A program made the translations under genes and the position numbers. This document shows, in pieces, positions 8,553 through 17,281 of a stretch of DNA of 64,000 nt (its first letter is position 1; each line of letters starts with the position of its first letter). The stretch comes from Nostocaceae cyanobacterium. GTDB lineage: Bacteria; Cyanobacteriota; Cyanobacteriia; Cyanobacteriales; Nostocaceae. The stretch lies in contig JASJCY010000036.1 of NCBI GenBank assembly GCA_030065825.1, forward strand, positions 1-64,000, read 5' to 3'. The notes beneath the pieces are model-generated. The model was not told the DNA's origin. It did not search any database and saw nothing but the letters and a program-made list of their open reading frames with translations.

Positions 8553-8927
8553 TTAAAACCAATCTCTATACAGGGCAATTTCATCTACCCTGATTTCAAA
8601 AGGTGCCCCATTATCCGGAGGAGGACAAACACGAATTTTTGCCCTATTGGCAAACCGTTTTAGTCTATTACCAAGCTGGGAAATATCACTCATAATATTC
8701 CAAAAAGTTGGCATATCAGGACATTCAATTATTAACATTAAAGGTCCAAAATTAGTCGTCAGATGCCACTGACACATAGATAATAGTGTCTGAGTAATGC
8801 GATCGCAAGCTTCGTAAAAGCACCTACTGGTAGATTGCTCTAGTTCCCGACGCAGTATACCATCAAATTGAGTTCCCTCTGCTGGTGGCATATCATCAGG
8901 AGGAAGGAAGGGTTTTCGTTTAGACAT
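8553..8927 (-). CDS. Conserved small protein paired with the luciferase-like monooxygenase
   Basis: The 124-residue soluble protein is a clear paralogue of the gene at 14972-15340. They share (L/R)R(R/Q)(E/Q)LE.S...CFY.ACDR, TTN....L.IECP and a C-terminal AKIR(V/I)CPP....FE(I/M)RVDEI..YRD. The function is unknown. Its start overlaps the end of the monooxygenase gene by 8 bp, so the two are co-translated. The other copy likewise follows a flavin oxidoreductase gene, which suggests a partner or accessory role to flavoenzymes. Conserved Cys (CFY, ICP/CPP) and Asp-Glu residues are possible active or metal-binding positions. Confidence 0.75.
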   Translation of the reverse strand: MSKRKPFLPPDDMPPAEGTQFDGILRRELEQSTSRCFYEACDRITQTLLSMCQWHLTTNFGPLMLIIECPDMPTFWNIMSDISQLGNRLKRFANRAKIRVCPPPDNGAPFEIRVDEIALYRDWF

Positions 8928-9924
8928 AATTTCGCACCTCTTGGTTATAGCGCGTCAAACTTTCTAGGTTTTTCTGGAGAATAGAAGATGAAGGTTTTAG
9001 CGCTAGTGTACCCAGGTTTAATTCATCCTGGAATTTTTTGATTTTGTCCCGACAGGTCGCTACATCACCGATAATGGAATTCTCTAGCAAATAGTCTTCA
9101 TCGAAACAAATATTTTGGCGATTGAATGGCTTTAGGTTATTATTACTACCGTTACGGGTAACTTGGGCAGAGTTCGTTTTCATTCTCTGGCTGAATTGAC
9201 GAATAAAAGGCATAGCCTCACTCACAGCCTCATCGTATGTCTTACCGACATAAAAAAAGCGTGCCAGTAATAGATTGTCGGCACCGCTATTGTTAATTGC
9301 CCGATATTTGGCAACGGTACTTTTCAATCTTTCTAGGGAAAACGGGGGTCCTCCCATTAAGCCAAAGGAATTTTCTGCTGCAAACCTAATGCCATAATCA
9401 TCGCCAGTCGCCACATACACTGGTATGGGTTTTTGCAACGGTTGCGGATAAATTGTGATGCGATCGCAATGAAAATACTGACCGTTAAACGACACCTCTG
9501 ATTCATACAACAGCTTATGAATCATCACCATTGCTTCTAACATTTTAGCCCGAGATTGACTCATCGGTGTGGCAAAATGCTTGTGGTGCAGGGGAAATGG
9601 ACCTCCCTTGGCAATTCCCAAGGCTAATCGTCCTCCACAAAGATTATCCAGAGTCGCAATATCTTCTGCCACCCTCACAGGGTTATGAAACGCTAGCAAT
9701 ACCGCTGCTGAACCCAGACGAATACTCGAAGTCACACCAGCTAAATGAGCCATCAACACCAAAATTGACGGACAGAGATTCAACTCATTGAAGTGTTGTT
9801 CCGTTACCCAAGCCTCCTCAAACCCTAAGCTCTCTACATATTGTACTAGCGCTACTTGTTCAAAGATAGCTCTTTGGGCATCTTGGTGATGATTTTCGTA
9901 ATTACAAAAAAGTCCAGTTTTCAT
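8920..9924 (-). CDS. Luciferase-like flavin monooxygenase
   Basis: The 334-residue protein belongs to the bacterial luciferase-like (LLM) superfamily: TIM-barrel hallmarks EEAWVTEQHFNE (about residues 35-46), SIRLGSAAVLLAFHNPVRVAEDIATLDNL and GRLALGIAKGG. Members use FMNH2 or F420 to oxidise diverse substrates. The substrate here is unknown. It starts at ATG 9924 just after a HIP1 site and overlaps the small paired gene downstream by 8 bp. No export signal is seen. Confidence 0.85.
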   Translation of the reverse strand: MKTGLFCNYENHHQDAQRAIFEQVALVQYVESLGFEEAWVTEQHFNELNLCPSILVLMAHLAGVTSSIRLGSAAVLLAFHNPVRVAEDIATLDNLCGGRLALGIAKGGPFPLHHKHFATPMSQSRAKMLEAMVMIHKLLYESEVSFNGQYFHCDRITIYPQPLQKPIPVYVATGDDYGIRFAAENSFGLMGGPPFSLERLKSTVAKYRAINNSGADNLLLARFFYVGKTYDEAVSEAMPFIRQFSQRMKTNSAQVTRNGSNNNLKPFNRQNICFDEDYLLENSIIGDVATCRDKIKKFQDELNLGTLALKPSSSILQKNLESLTRYNQEVRNYV

Positions 9925-9948
9925 TGCGATCGCTATTTTCCCTTATCA

Positions 9949-10071
9949 CACATCTTGCACCTGAGTCAGAAACCGGGTTTACCCTCGAATATTGACCTGT
10001 CAAAATCTTAATTTTGGGTTTATAAACCCGGTTTCTCTATGCTTGTTGAAAATGCTGCAAGATATGACTTA
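9949..10071. repeat. AGAAACCGGGTTT-type palindromic repeat, copy A
   Basis: About 120 bp flanked by CATCTTGCA and TGCAAGATATGA, with an inner inverted pair CAGAAACCGGGTTTA / TAAACCCGGTTTCT. Close copies lie at 43391-43494 and 51155-51318, with a variant at 11990-12165. Confidence 0.85.
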
Positions 10072-10404
10072 TGCCGCTAGCAAGTGCAGTTCTAACCACA
10101 AGCGCGGATCGGCTTGCTTAAGCTTTGAGAGCGGGTCGCGTAGTAGTCTTTGAGCATTCAAAAATACTACCTGAGTCCATCCCATATTTTCTGCTATATC
10201 TCGGAGTACATCTTGATAAGCCTGTACATCACTCATCATTTCTTGTGAGCAATAAATTCCGATATATTGCAATCGTTTTGGAGGTCTTCCCCAATGACAG
10301 GTTATGACTTTCACATAACAGTTGTCTAACAATTTCCCTAATTTGGGATAGTAGAGATTTACAATCCTTCTAAACTCTTGAATTAGGATGTCTTCAGTAA
10401 TCAT
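10069..10404 (-). CDS. Conserved hypothetical protein
   Basis: The 111-residue soluble protein has no signal or membrane segment. It contains HWGRPPKRLQYIGIYCSQEM and a long helical C-terminal half. I recognise no family. Start ATG 10404 is preceded by an AT-rich, probably promoter-bearing spacer. It stands alone between repeat elements, in the same strand series as other small genes to 11924. Confidence 0.6.
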   Translation of the reverse strand: MITEDILIQEFRRIVNLYYPKLGKLLDNCYVKVITCHWGRPPKRLQYIGIYCSQEMMSDVQAYQDVLRDIAENMGWTQVVFLNAQRLLRDPLSKLKQADPRLWLELHLLAA

Positions 10405-10636
10405 TACCTAACATCTTTTTGTAGCGCTCATCACGCCTTTAATATAACATATTTTTGTTATAGATTTATAACGTAATCAAGATTTTTATTAAGAAAACAC
10501 AAAATATTTTATTGATTGATTATAGAATATATTTTAATTTTATAAATAAACATAATTATGGATAGATTTAACCAACAAATTATCATTATTTTAATGTAGC
10601 AATCCTATTTTAATTCTGTGTGAGAATTCCTTACTC

Positions 10637-10672
10637 CAAAACCCCGACTTATGCAAAAACTCGGGGTTCTTA
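10637..10672. terminator. Strong bidirectional hairpin
   Basis: AAACCCCGA and TCGGGGTT form a stem about 12 bases apart, followed on the plus strand by TTATTTTT. It lies about 200 bp past the stop of the minus-strand gene at 10874, so termination of that operon is plausible. A sister hairpin occurs at 17146-17177. Confidence 0.55.
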
Positions 10673-10830
10673 TTTTTCACATTTGGGATTGCTATAATAT
10701 CCAGTCATTTATCCAGATAACGGATTTAAATTTAAAGTTAGCAATGAATTTATCTTTGTGAAAAATTTAGCACTGGGTAACACAAAATTAGAAATAAAAA
10801 CATGTAACTACCTGAACATAAATTTTTTTC

Positions 10831-10866
10831 CTATTCCCTATTCCCTATTCCCTATTCCCTATTCCC
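10831..10866. repeat. (CTATTCC)n short tandem heptamers
   Basis: About five copies of CTATTCC in a row, a short tandemly repeated (STRR-type) sequence well known in heterocystous cyanobacteria. Confidence 0.85.
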
Positions 10867-10873
10867 AGTGCTA

Positions 10874-11185
10874 CTATCTAGCATTGCGTTCGCATACCAA
10901 AACCTCTGCTATCAAATAGGGTACATGAGCAAGATCGCCATAGCCTTCACAACCGCGAATTGGTGAACTAAATGTGTAATTCGTTTCACATTCTCCATTA
11001 AAATAAACTTGAATAAACCATCTATCTGGGAACCCAGCCACACCTATTTCCACCAGATACCAACTCTCACCCACCAAACGAGAGCTAACAACAACAAACC
11101 ACTGTTTTTTATCTTCTGTAAGATTCCACTCCGCCATGATAAAATCTAAGGCGATGTTTCCAGCGTCAGTTGCAGTTAACAGCAT
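10874..11185 (-). CDS. Conserved hypothetical protein
   Basis: The 103-residue protein has alternating strand-like segments (WFVVVSSRLVGESWYLVEIGVAG, FIQVYFNGECETNYTF) and no signal or membrane segment, suggesting a small beta-rich fold. No family is recognised. It starts 15 bp after the stop of the 11201-11497 gene, so the two probably form an operon. Confidence 0.55.
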   Translation of the reverse strand: MLLTATDAGNIALDFIMAEWNLTEDKKQWFVVVSSRLVGESWYLVEIGVAGFPDRWFIQVYFNGECETNYTFSSPIRGCEGYGDLAHVPYLIAEVLVCERNAR

Positions 11186-11200
11186 TTTTCACTCCTGATT

Positions 11201-11497
11201 TTAAACTTGAGGATACAGTCCTAATTGCTTAGATAATTCCCGAGCAATATGGATTAAAAATTCGGCACCTTCTCCATTGCCCTGGTGTGCAAATGCAGCT
11301 GCCACCTGTAAAATAGTATGTATAAAGCCAGCATCCAGTAATTCTGGTTGAGCTTGCAAAATTTCTGGTTCCTGACCATTAGGACATTTTAACAAGTCAT
11401 CAATCAAATTAAAATATAAATCTTGACGTTCTTGTGTAATTACAAATTTGTTCTCTTCTGTCATTTTTTTGTTTGATGGTGTAGATTTACTAATCAT
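11201..11497 (-). CDS. Stand-alone copy of a cyanobacterial TPR/CHAT-associated N-terminal domain
   Basis: From about residue 13 the 98-residue protein reads like the helical N-terminal module that precedes TPR or CHAT domains in many cyanobacterial proteins: YFNLIDDLLKCPNGQEPEIL, then ELLDAGFIHTILQVAAAFA and GNGEGAEFLIHIARELSKQLG. Here it stands alone with nothing behind it. Its role is unknown, perhaps a protein-protein adaptor. The start could be Met1 or Met12 (MTEENK). It is the first gene of a probable pair with 10874-11185. Confidence 0.6.
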   Translation of the reverse strand: MISKSTPSNKKMTEENKFVITQERQDLYFNLIDDLLKCPNGQEPEILQAQPELLDAGFIHTILQVAAAFAHQGNGEGAEFLIHIARELSKQLGLYPQV

Positions 11498-11534
11498 AAT
11501 TAACCTGCACAGCTATTTTTGGCACATCATATAT

Positions 11535-11924
11535 TTATCTATCAATATTTAATTGCCAGATTCGCTCCAAGGTTTCTATTTGTTTTTCTAACACTTTTTC
11601 TCTATGAATAAGGTATTTTTCGTAACCAAAAATTCCCATACCAAGACTAATAGGAGTCAACAATAATAACCATAGTAAAATTGTGGTAATACGATATTGT
11701 CCTTCAAGAATCATAAAATACTCAAAGGCTCTGATATCATCAATTTGACTAGAGTTACGATTCCAAGAGCCAACATTACTATTGTGGGAATTATACAGTA
11801 AATTCTGGGTTGATACTAGTTCTAAATGTCGCTCCCACACCACAGTAAATACTATTAGCCCTGGAGAAATAACTACTAAAGTAATTAAACCAACGCTGAG
11901 AAAATTTAATAGTTTGTCTCTCAT
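11535..11924 (-). CDS. Two-pass membrane protein of unknown function
   Basis: The 129-residue protein has a first hydrophobic helix at residues about 7-29 (FLSVGLITLVVISPGLIVFTV) and a second at about 80-100 (ILLWLLLLTPISLGMGIFGY), with a polar Asn/Ser-rich loop between them and a charged C-terminal helix. It is a small inner-membrane protein without recognised family. It lies 37 bp before the 11497 start and may be the first gene of that unit. Confidence 0.6.
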   Translation of the reverse strand: MRDKLLNFLSVGLITLVVISPGLIVFTVVWERHLELVSTQNLLYNSHNSNVGSWNRNSSQIDDIRAFEYFMILEGQYRITTILLWLLLLTPISLGMGIFGYEKYLIHREKVLEKQIETLERIWQLNIDR

Positions 11925-11989
11925 TTTGGCTATCCCTAGTTAGATAGTAAGTAGATTGTAATGTTGTATAGAGTCATATCCAAGGATAG

Positions 11990-12165
11990 AAAAACCGGGT
12001 TGATGAACAAAAAATTAGGGTTTTAACAGAAGAAACCGGGTTTTTTTGAGACTAAACTTACATCTTGCAGCATTTTCAACAAAAGCAAAGAAACCGGGTT
12101 TGGGTTTATAAACCAAAAATTAAGGTTTTTAGGTTCAGTGATTATCAATAAACCCGGTTTTTCCG
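11990..12165. repeat. AGAAACCGGGTTT-type palindromic repeat, variant copies
   Basis: AAACCGGGTT occurs at about 11991, 12033 and 12092, and AAACCCGGTTTTTCCG at about 12151. It is a rearranged, partly duplicated member of the family at 9949, 43391 and 51155. Confidence 0.75.
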
Positions 12166-12799
12166 TACACTGATAGACTTCATATTTACTTTATAAATAA
12201 TCTCTTAGCTTAGGACTTACGTCTTCAACAGATAAAGTTATAAGTTTAAGAAGTCCCCCCTCGGTTCTTTGGCTTTCACCTGAGAATCTAGGGGGGGTAG
12301 AGGGGAATCTCTGCGTAAATCCTATAGGTTTTATATCAGAAGCACCAAAAGTAAACTTTCTTTTGGTGCTGGATTAAAATCATTAAACTAATTATCTTTG
12401 TACTCATAGCTGATAATGCCCATTTGATAAGGGTTATAAAAATTTATTGGGCAATGGGTTCTGGTATTTTGCAATTAGGGTACTAGTATTTTTGTAGTAG
12501 GGTACTAGCATTTATCGACTCAGAAAATTTGGGATTTTAGTTCCATAAATACAGTTTTCTAGACCATTCTATGCTTTGTATTTGTAAGAATCACCAAATT
12601 GCTTTTTTTGTCTGAAATAACTATTAATTGATTATTTGTCAATCAAAAATGTTACAAAAAATATCTATATTTACAAATATTGTCTGGAAAAATTGAGAAA
12701 TATTATAAATATCATATGATAGACTATTAGAAATAATTTCAGCCATCAAATATCTTTGTGTCAAATGGCACGGTTGTTAAGCCCAAACTATTGTAATAA

Positions 12800-12911
12800 A
12801 CTCGTTTCCAGGCTCAGCCTGGAAACGTATCTGTTGGAGGCTCTGCCTCCCATTCAGTATGGAGGCAGAGCCTCCAATGGATGCATTACAAGGTAAAACC
12901 TTGTAACGAGG
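12800..12911. repeat. ACTCGTTTCCAGGC-type interspersed palindromic repeat, copy A
   Basis: Three nested hairpins in order: TTTCCAGGCTCAGCCTGGAAA, GGAGGCTCTGCCTCC...GGAGGCAGAGCCTCC and TTACAAGGT...ACCTTGTAA, bounded by CTCGTT and AACGAG. Further copies are at 14126-14475, 38224-38335 and 63689-63798. Confidence 0.9.
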
Positions 12912-13173
12912 GATAAACTACTAGAAATAATTTCAACCATCAAATATATTTGTGTCTAAGAAGATGTTTAGAAAGCATTATTGGCAACAGATGTTGAAGG
13001 AAATGTAACTGATAATTGTCTCGATTTTTGTAGCGTCCGTAGAGGCACAGCGTCAGCAAGATACGGGCACGGCATTGGCAAAATTACTCGAAAAACCGAT
13101 AAATTAAGGATGTTCCCTACAATACACCGAACAATTATGGCTGCCTTATCCCTTCAATCAAAGGACTTAATTC

Positions 13174-14109
13174 ATGCGAATTGCTCATAACGTAACAGAA
13201 CTAATTGGACAAACTCCCCTAGTAGAACTCAACAAAATTCCCCAATCAGAAGGATGTTTTGCCAGGATTGTTGTCAAATTAGAAAGTATGAACCCAGCTG
13301 CATCAGTTAAAGACAGGATTGGGGTAAATATGATATTAACAGCAGAAAAAGCCGGGTTAATTCAGCCAGGAAAAACAACTCTAGTAGAACCCACATCTGG
13401 AAATACTGGCATAGCCTTGGCAATGGTAGCAGCAGCACGAGGTTATAGTTTAATATTGACAATGCCCGAAACCATGAGCCGAGAAAGACGTGCCATGTTG
13501 CGTGCATACGGTGCAGCTTTAGAATTAACTCCCGGTAGCGAAGGAATGGGGGGAGCAATTCGCAAAGCCCAAGAAATTGTCGCTAACACTACTGATGCAT
13601 ATATGTTGCAACAATTTCGCAACCCAGCCAACCCCAAAATTCACCAGGAAACCACCGCAGAGGAAATTTGGGCAGATACAGATGGAAAGGTAGATATCCT
13701 CATTGCTGGAGTCGGTACAGGGGGGACAATTACAGGAATTGCCCAAGTGATTAAACAACGCAAACCAACTTTTCAGGCGATCGCCATTGAACCCAGCAAC
13801 AGTCCCATTCTTTCAGGAGGTAAACCCGGACCCCATAAAATCCAAGGTATAGGTGCCGGATTTATCCCCGAAGTTTTGCGCACAGATTTAATCGATGAAG
13901 TGATAACCGTTAAAGACGAGGATGCAATGGCATTTGGACGGCGTTTGGCTAGGGAAGAAGGATTATTATCAGGTATATCCTCTGGTGCAGCTTTGTGTGC
14001 AGCGATACAGGTAGCTAAGCGTCCAGAAAATGCAGATCGTCTAATTGTCATGATTCAGCCTTCCTTTGGAGAACGTTACCTGAGTACCCCCATGTTTCAG
14101 GATGTTTAA
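13174..14109 (+). CDS. cysK: Cysteine synthase (O-acetylserine sulfhydrylase)
   Basis: The 311-residue PLP enzyme converts O-acetylserine and sulfide to cysteine. It shows the PLP-lysine motif NPAASVKDR (about residues 35-43), the substrate loop TSGNTG, the phosphate cup [10 protein letters not shown] and the closing SSGAAL. Length and motifs fit CysK/CysM-type enzymes. Cysteine supply next to Fe-S-rich nif and hydrogenase genes is sensible, but the gene is separated from them by repeats and has its own upstream region. Confidence 0.9.
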   Translation: MRIAHNVTELIGQTPLVELNKIPQSEGCFARIVVKLESMNPAASVKDRIGVNMILTAEKAGLIQPGKTTLVEPTSGNTGIALAMVAAARGYSLILTMPETMSRERRAMLRAYGAALELTPGSEGMGGAIRKAQEIVANTTDAYMLQQFRNPANPKIHQETTAEEIWADTDGKVDILIAGVGTGGTITGIAQVIKQRKPTFQAIAIEPSNSPILSGGKPGPHKIQGIGAGFIPEVLRTDLIDEVITVKDEDAMAFGRRLAREEGLLSGISSGAALCAAIQVAKRPENADRLIVMIQPSFGERYLSTPMFQDV

Positions 14110-14125
14110 CAGGGATTTTTGGATT

Positions 14126-14475
14126 AACTCGTTTCTAGGCTAACTCGTTTCTAGGCTCTGCCTGGAAACGTATATGTGGAGGCTCTGCCTCCAGACTTCA
14201 GGGAGGCTCTGCCTCCCTAAAATTCATTACAAGGTTTTACCTTGTAACGAGAGATTACCAACTTTATAACTCGTTTCTAGGCATAGCCTGGAAACGTATA
14301 TGTGGAGGCTCTGCCTCCTTTTAAGTCTGGAGGCAGAGCCTCCCTAATACTCATTACAAGGTAAAACCTTGTAACGAGAGAATCAGAGACGAGAAACGAG
14401 AGATTACTAACTTTAACTCGTTTGTGGGCTGCTGCCTGGAAACGTATATGTGGAGGTTCTGCCTCCAGACTTAAG
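14126..14475. repeat. Three consecutive ACTCGTTTCTAGGC-type repeats
   Basis: Unit 1 (about 14127-14251) and unit 2 (about 14268-14381) are complete, with the AGGC/GCCT, GGAGGCTCTGCCTCC and ACAAGGT/ACCTTGT stems. Unit 3 (about 14416-14475) is truncated after the second stem and ends 11 bp before the start of the protease gene. The block fills the whole spacer between cysK and that gene. Confidence 0.9.
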
Positions 14476-14486
14476 CAGAGGGAAAA

Positions 14487-14954
14487 ATGCTGACTATTAT
14501 TGGTTGTGGTAATTTGAATCGTAGTGATGATGGAGTAGGGGTAATTATTGCCCAACATTTACAACAATATCTTGCAGAAAATCCCCATCCTGAAGTGCGA
14601 GTTTATGACAGTGGAACCGCAGGGATGGAAGTGATGTTTCAGGCAAGAGGTAGTAAACAATTAATAATTATTGATGCTAGTGCAACAGGTTCCGAACCAG
14701 GGGCTATTTTTAAAGTTCCTGGAGAGGAACTAGAAGCCTTGCCGGAACCTAGTTATAATTTGCATGATTTTCGTTGGGATAATGCTTTAGCTGCGGGTAG
14801 GAAAATCTTTGAAAATGAATTTCCCCGAGAAGTGACAGTTTATTTGATTGAAGCGGCAAATCTCGATTTGGGAATAGAATTAAGTCCAGCCATCAAACAT
14901 GCTGCCAATGTAGTTTTCGCAGAAATAACCACAATTATCCAACAAAATATCTAG
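14487..14954 (+). CDS. hupW: Hydrogenase maturation protease (HupW-like)
   Basis: The 155-residue protein belongs to the HycI/HoxW/HupW endopeptidase family that clips the C-terminus of the NiFe-hydrogenase large subunit once nickel is in place. Visible marks are IIGCGNLNRSDDGVG at the N-terminus (nickel-sensing Asp/Glu region) and VYDSGTAGMEV, then IIIDASATGSEPG. In Nostoc-type genomes a hupW gene lies near the nif region, which fits here. AGAGGGA upstream of ATG 14487 is a fair ribosome site. Whether it serves the uptake (Hup) or bidirectional (Hox) enzyme is an inference from context. Confidence 0.8.
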   Translation: MLTIIGCGNLNRSDDGVGVIIAQHLQQYLAENPHPEVRVYDSGTAGMEVMFQARGSKQLIIIDASATGSEPGAIFKVPGEELEALPEPSYNLHDFRWDNALAAGRKIFENEFPREVTVYLIEAANLDLGIELSPAIKHAANVVFAEITTIIQQNI

Positions 14955-14971
14955 ATTGATGATAAGTATAC

Positions 14972-15340
14972 CTAAGCCAAATCTCGATAAACTGATATTT
15001 CATCTACCCGCATTTCAAAAGGTACTCCTTCAGGGGGACAGATGCGGATTTTTGCACTGGTGATAAATTGGTTTAACCAACTCCCCATGGGCACAATTTT
15101 TTGTAATACACGCCAGTTAATCACTTGATTTGGACATTCAATCACCAAAGTCATGGTATCGGCATTGGTGGTGAAATACCAGCGACAACTAGATAGTAAT
15201 TTTTGAATCGAGCGATCGCAAGCACTATAAAAGCATTTACCCATGGAATGCTCTAATTGCTGACGCAGTACAATATCTGTGGATGTTAGTTGTCCCGGAT
15301 GGGAATCATCGTGGGGGAAAAAATTGTACGTCTTTGCCAT
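14972..15340 (-). CDS. Conserved small protein paired with the SagB-type oxidoreductase
   Basis: The 122-residue soluble protein is a paralogue of the product of 8553-8927. It shares LRQQLEHS...CFYSACDRSIQ, the TTNADTMTLVIECP region and a C-terminal AKIRICPPEG...FEMRVDEISVYRD. The function is unknown. It starts 18 bp after the SagB-like gene, so it is the last gene of an ankyrin-SagB-small protein operon. Both copies following a flavoenzyme gene argues for a conserved partnership. Confidence 0.75.
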   Translation of the reverse strand: MAKTYNFFPHDDSHPGQLTSTDIVLRQQLEHSMGKCFYSACDRSIQKLLSSCRWYFTTNADTMTLVIECPNQVINWRVLQKIVPMGSWLNQFITSAKIRICPPEGVPFEMRVDEISVYRDLA

Positions 15341-15358
15341 TCCTGTTGAACTCTCTAT

Positions 15359-16645
15359 TTATTTGCCAATTACAATTGCGTAGAGAACATCTTTGTATGT
15401 CTCTAAAAATTCCTGGGATTCATCATCATAAAAAGCGCCAATGCCACTACAATCAATACCCAGATAATTACTGGCAAGATACACCCTTTGTCCGAGGAAA
15501 CCAGCGATTTGCATTGCTGTTTGGTAATTTCTATAATCAGAGACAAAAAAGAAACTTACTGCACTATCTCTAGCAATAGCTTGATTAATACACAAATAAC
15601 CAATTTTGTCACTAAAATTACCTAGTTTAATTAAACGATTTCCTCGATATAAACCTGGTGAGATGCCCTCAACTCGATGCACGACAGAATAAATTTCTAT
15701 TTCCTCAAAATTTTCTGTCGGGATGGGTTGTAATAGTGCCTGCAAGATATTAGAATAAAAGTCCTGCAAGATAGACTGTCTTTGAAAACGTCTAATTGAG
15801 CGTCTGTTCCAAACTGCTTGGAAAAGTTTTTCCCGATCAAAGTTAAACAGAGGAAATTCTATTTCCCTCTGGGAACTTGACTGTGAAGCTGTAGCTTGAT
15901 AGCCATCTTCAATAAATGAATTGGCTTCAAAGTAATCTGTGGGACACACAAAAGGGACTTTGAGCCTTAAGCGTCGAATTTGCTTGTCTTGGAACTCTCC
16001 AGAAATCACACACGCTGTGATAAACTCTTTATTCTCAAATCCCAAATCAGCATTGAGACTGAGTTTATCAAAATCAAAAATTAACTGGATATTCCGATTA
16101 TGGACATAAGCGGAAGCTGCAATGGCACCCAGATGATGTCCACTATCCAAGAAGCAGTATCTTAAGCCCCTTTGTTGATATTTCCAACTAGACCTATAAT
16201 AAACACAACTTATTAAAAAAACGAATCCATTGATACATTTTCCCGGTATAATGTAGCTTTCTAACCCATCATCGATTAATTCATAGATGAGAGTTAGACA
16301 ATTATTTGCAACTTCTACATGATAAATGCCATCTATAATTCCTGGGATTCCCCGAATTTGCACATACAATTCCGTGGGATAGAGACCTCCTGCGGATGGA
16401 TTTACTCGCAGTTTAGAAATTGCGTTTCGATAAACTTTCTCAAAGGTAATTGTACTTGTTAACCAGATAAAAGAATGAATGGGATTTTGAATATCTAGAG
16501 CAAATCTTCGATAAAAATGAGGGTAAACCTTAAATGAAGATGGTTGGGTAGATGCATCAACATAATTGGGGTTGAGCATTACCGATTGGTAAGAATGCTT
16601 TGTAGCATTATGATACGCTTTGCCTGTTACCTCTTTTGACTGCAT
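15359..16645 (-). CDS. SagB-type nitroreductase-fold dehydrogenase
   Basis: The 428-residue protein matches the SagB/ThcOx architecture: an N-terminal portion with RVNPSAGGLYPTELYV (about residues 81-96), SGHHLGAIAASAY, and a second nitroreductase-like half with NRRSIRRFQ and a closing GIGAFYDDE. Family members use FMN. In RiPP pathways they oxidise azolines to azoles, and others act outside RiPPs. No precursor peptide or YcaO gene is seen here, so an azole role is not supported. Its start overlaps the ankyrin gene by 38 bp. Confidence 0.75.
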   Translation of the reverse strand: MQSKEVTGKAYHNATKHSYQSVMLNPNYVDASTQPSSFKVYPHFYRRFALDIQNPIHSFIWLTSTITFEKVYRNAISKLRVNPSAGGLYPTELYVQIRGIPGIIDGIYHVEVANNCLTLIYELIDDGLESYIIPGKCINGFVFLISCVYYRSSWKYQQRGLRYCFLDSGHHLGAIAASAYVHNRNIQLIFDFDKLSLNADLGFENKEFITACVISGEFQDKQIRRLRLKVPFVCPTDYFEANSFIEDGYQATASQSSSQREIEFPLFNFDREKLFQAVWNRRSIRRFQRQSILQDFYSNILQALLQPIPTENFEEIEIYSVVHRVEGISPGLYRGNRLIKLGNFSDKIGYLCINQAIARDSAVSFFFVSDYRNYQTAMQIAGFLGQRVYLASNYLGIDCSGIGAFYDDESQEFLETYKDVLYAIVIGK

Positions 16646-17096
16646 TTTTGAGTACTTTTAAAGTTTCTCTATTACTAGCAAAATCTAGAGCAGTAAAGTC
16701 ATCTAAATTTTTTAAATATAGATTGGGATTATATGTTAAAAGAAACTTGACCATTTCCGTCTTTCCTGCGGATGCTGCGTACATTAAAACAGTGGCTCCA
16801 TTATCATTTTGATTGTCAATATTAATGCCTGCTGATAGCAACACATGCATTAAATGATAATAATTTTTCAAACATGCAAACCATAAAGCATTATTACCAT
16901 CATTATTTCTGGCATTAATATCTACACCAGCATCAAGTAATTCTTTGACTACTGAATAAATACCTTCCTTTGTGGCTTTCATTAAAGCTGTATCGCCATT
17001 TTCGCCATGGTAATTTAAATCTCGACTATCAAAATTTTTGATGATTAACCATTCCTGTACTTTGTCGCTCAAACAATGTCCATTTTCTTGAATCAT
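16608..17096 (-). CDS. Ankyrin-repeat protein
   Basis: The 162-residue protein has about four ankyrin repeats, each with the (G/N)xTALMxA, LL.AG..(I/V)(N/D) pattern: NGDTALMKATKEG, GNNALWFACLKN, GATVLMYAASAG and FTALDFASNRE. It lacks a signal peptide and should be a cytosolic protein-binding scaffold. It is the first gene of the operon with the SagB-type enzyme, overlapping it by 38 bp, so it may bind that enzyme or its substrate. Confidence 0.8.
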   Translation of the reverse strand: MIQENGHCLSDKVQEWLIIKNFDSRDLNYHGENGDTALMKATKEGIYSVVKELLDAGVDINARNNDGNNALWFACLKNYYHLMHVLLSAGINIDNQNDNGATVLMYAASAGKTEMVKFLLTYNPNLYLKNLDDFTALDFASNRETLKVLKNAVKRGNRQSVS

Positions 17097-17145
17097 AATT
17101 ATCCTGAATACAATAAAAATGCCAAAACTTTAGAAACTTTACTGC

Positions 17146-17177
17146 TCAGAACCCCGACTTCTTTTGTGAAATCGGGG
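17146..17177 (-). terminator. Hairpin after the CBS-CP12 gene
   Basis: CCCCGACTT and AAATCGGGG form a stem about 100 bp beyond the stop of the minus-strand gene at 17282. It resembles the hairpin at 10637-10672. Confidence 0.45.
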
Positions 17178-17281
17178 ATCTAAATTTTGCAATCTACTGA
17201 AAACTAATCATTAAAAGGAATGATGGATACTACCCACCATTCCCAGAAACTAGTAGATACTATTACAGGTACATAAAACCA

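Larger units (their letters stand above)
10405..10873. other. AT-rich spacer
   Basis: No gene is seen. It contains the hairpin at 10637-10672 and a heptamer tract at 10831-10866. The section 10440-10620 is very AT-rich, consistent with the promoter of the 10069-10404 gene. Confidence 0.5.
11925..13173. other. Repeat-rich intergenic region
   Basis: No gene is supported. It holds AGAAACCGGGTTT-type repeats (about 11990-12165), a CCCCCCT/AGGGGGG palindrome (12256-12298), direct GGGTACTAG(C/T)ATTT motifs (12478-12512) and one CTCGTTTCCAGGC-type repeat (12800-12911). A weak 69-codon frame at 12981-13190 overlaps the cysK start and is not considered a gene. Confidence 0.6.

Noticed and set aside
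12981-13190. 69-codon plus-strand frame overlapping the cysK start
   Set aside because: No ribosome site, no recognisable content, overlaps the real cysK start and lies next to repeat DNA.
15359-16645. RiPP azole biosynthetic locus around the SagB-type gene
   Set aside because: No YcaO cyclodehydratase or precursor peptide is visible nearby. SagB-type enzymes also occur outside RiPP pathways.
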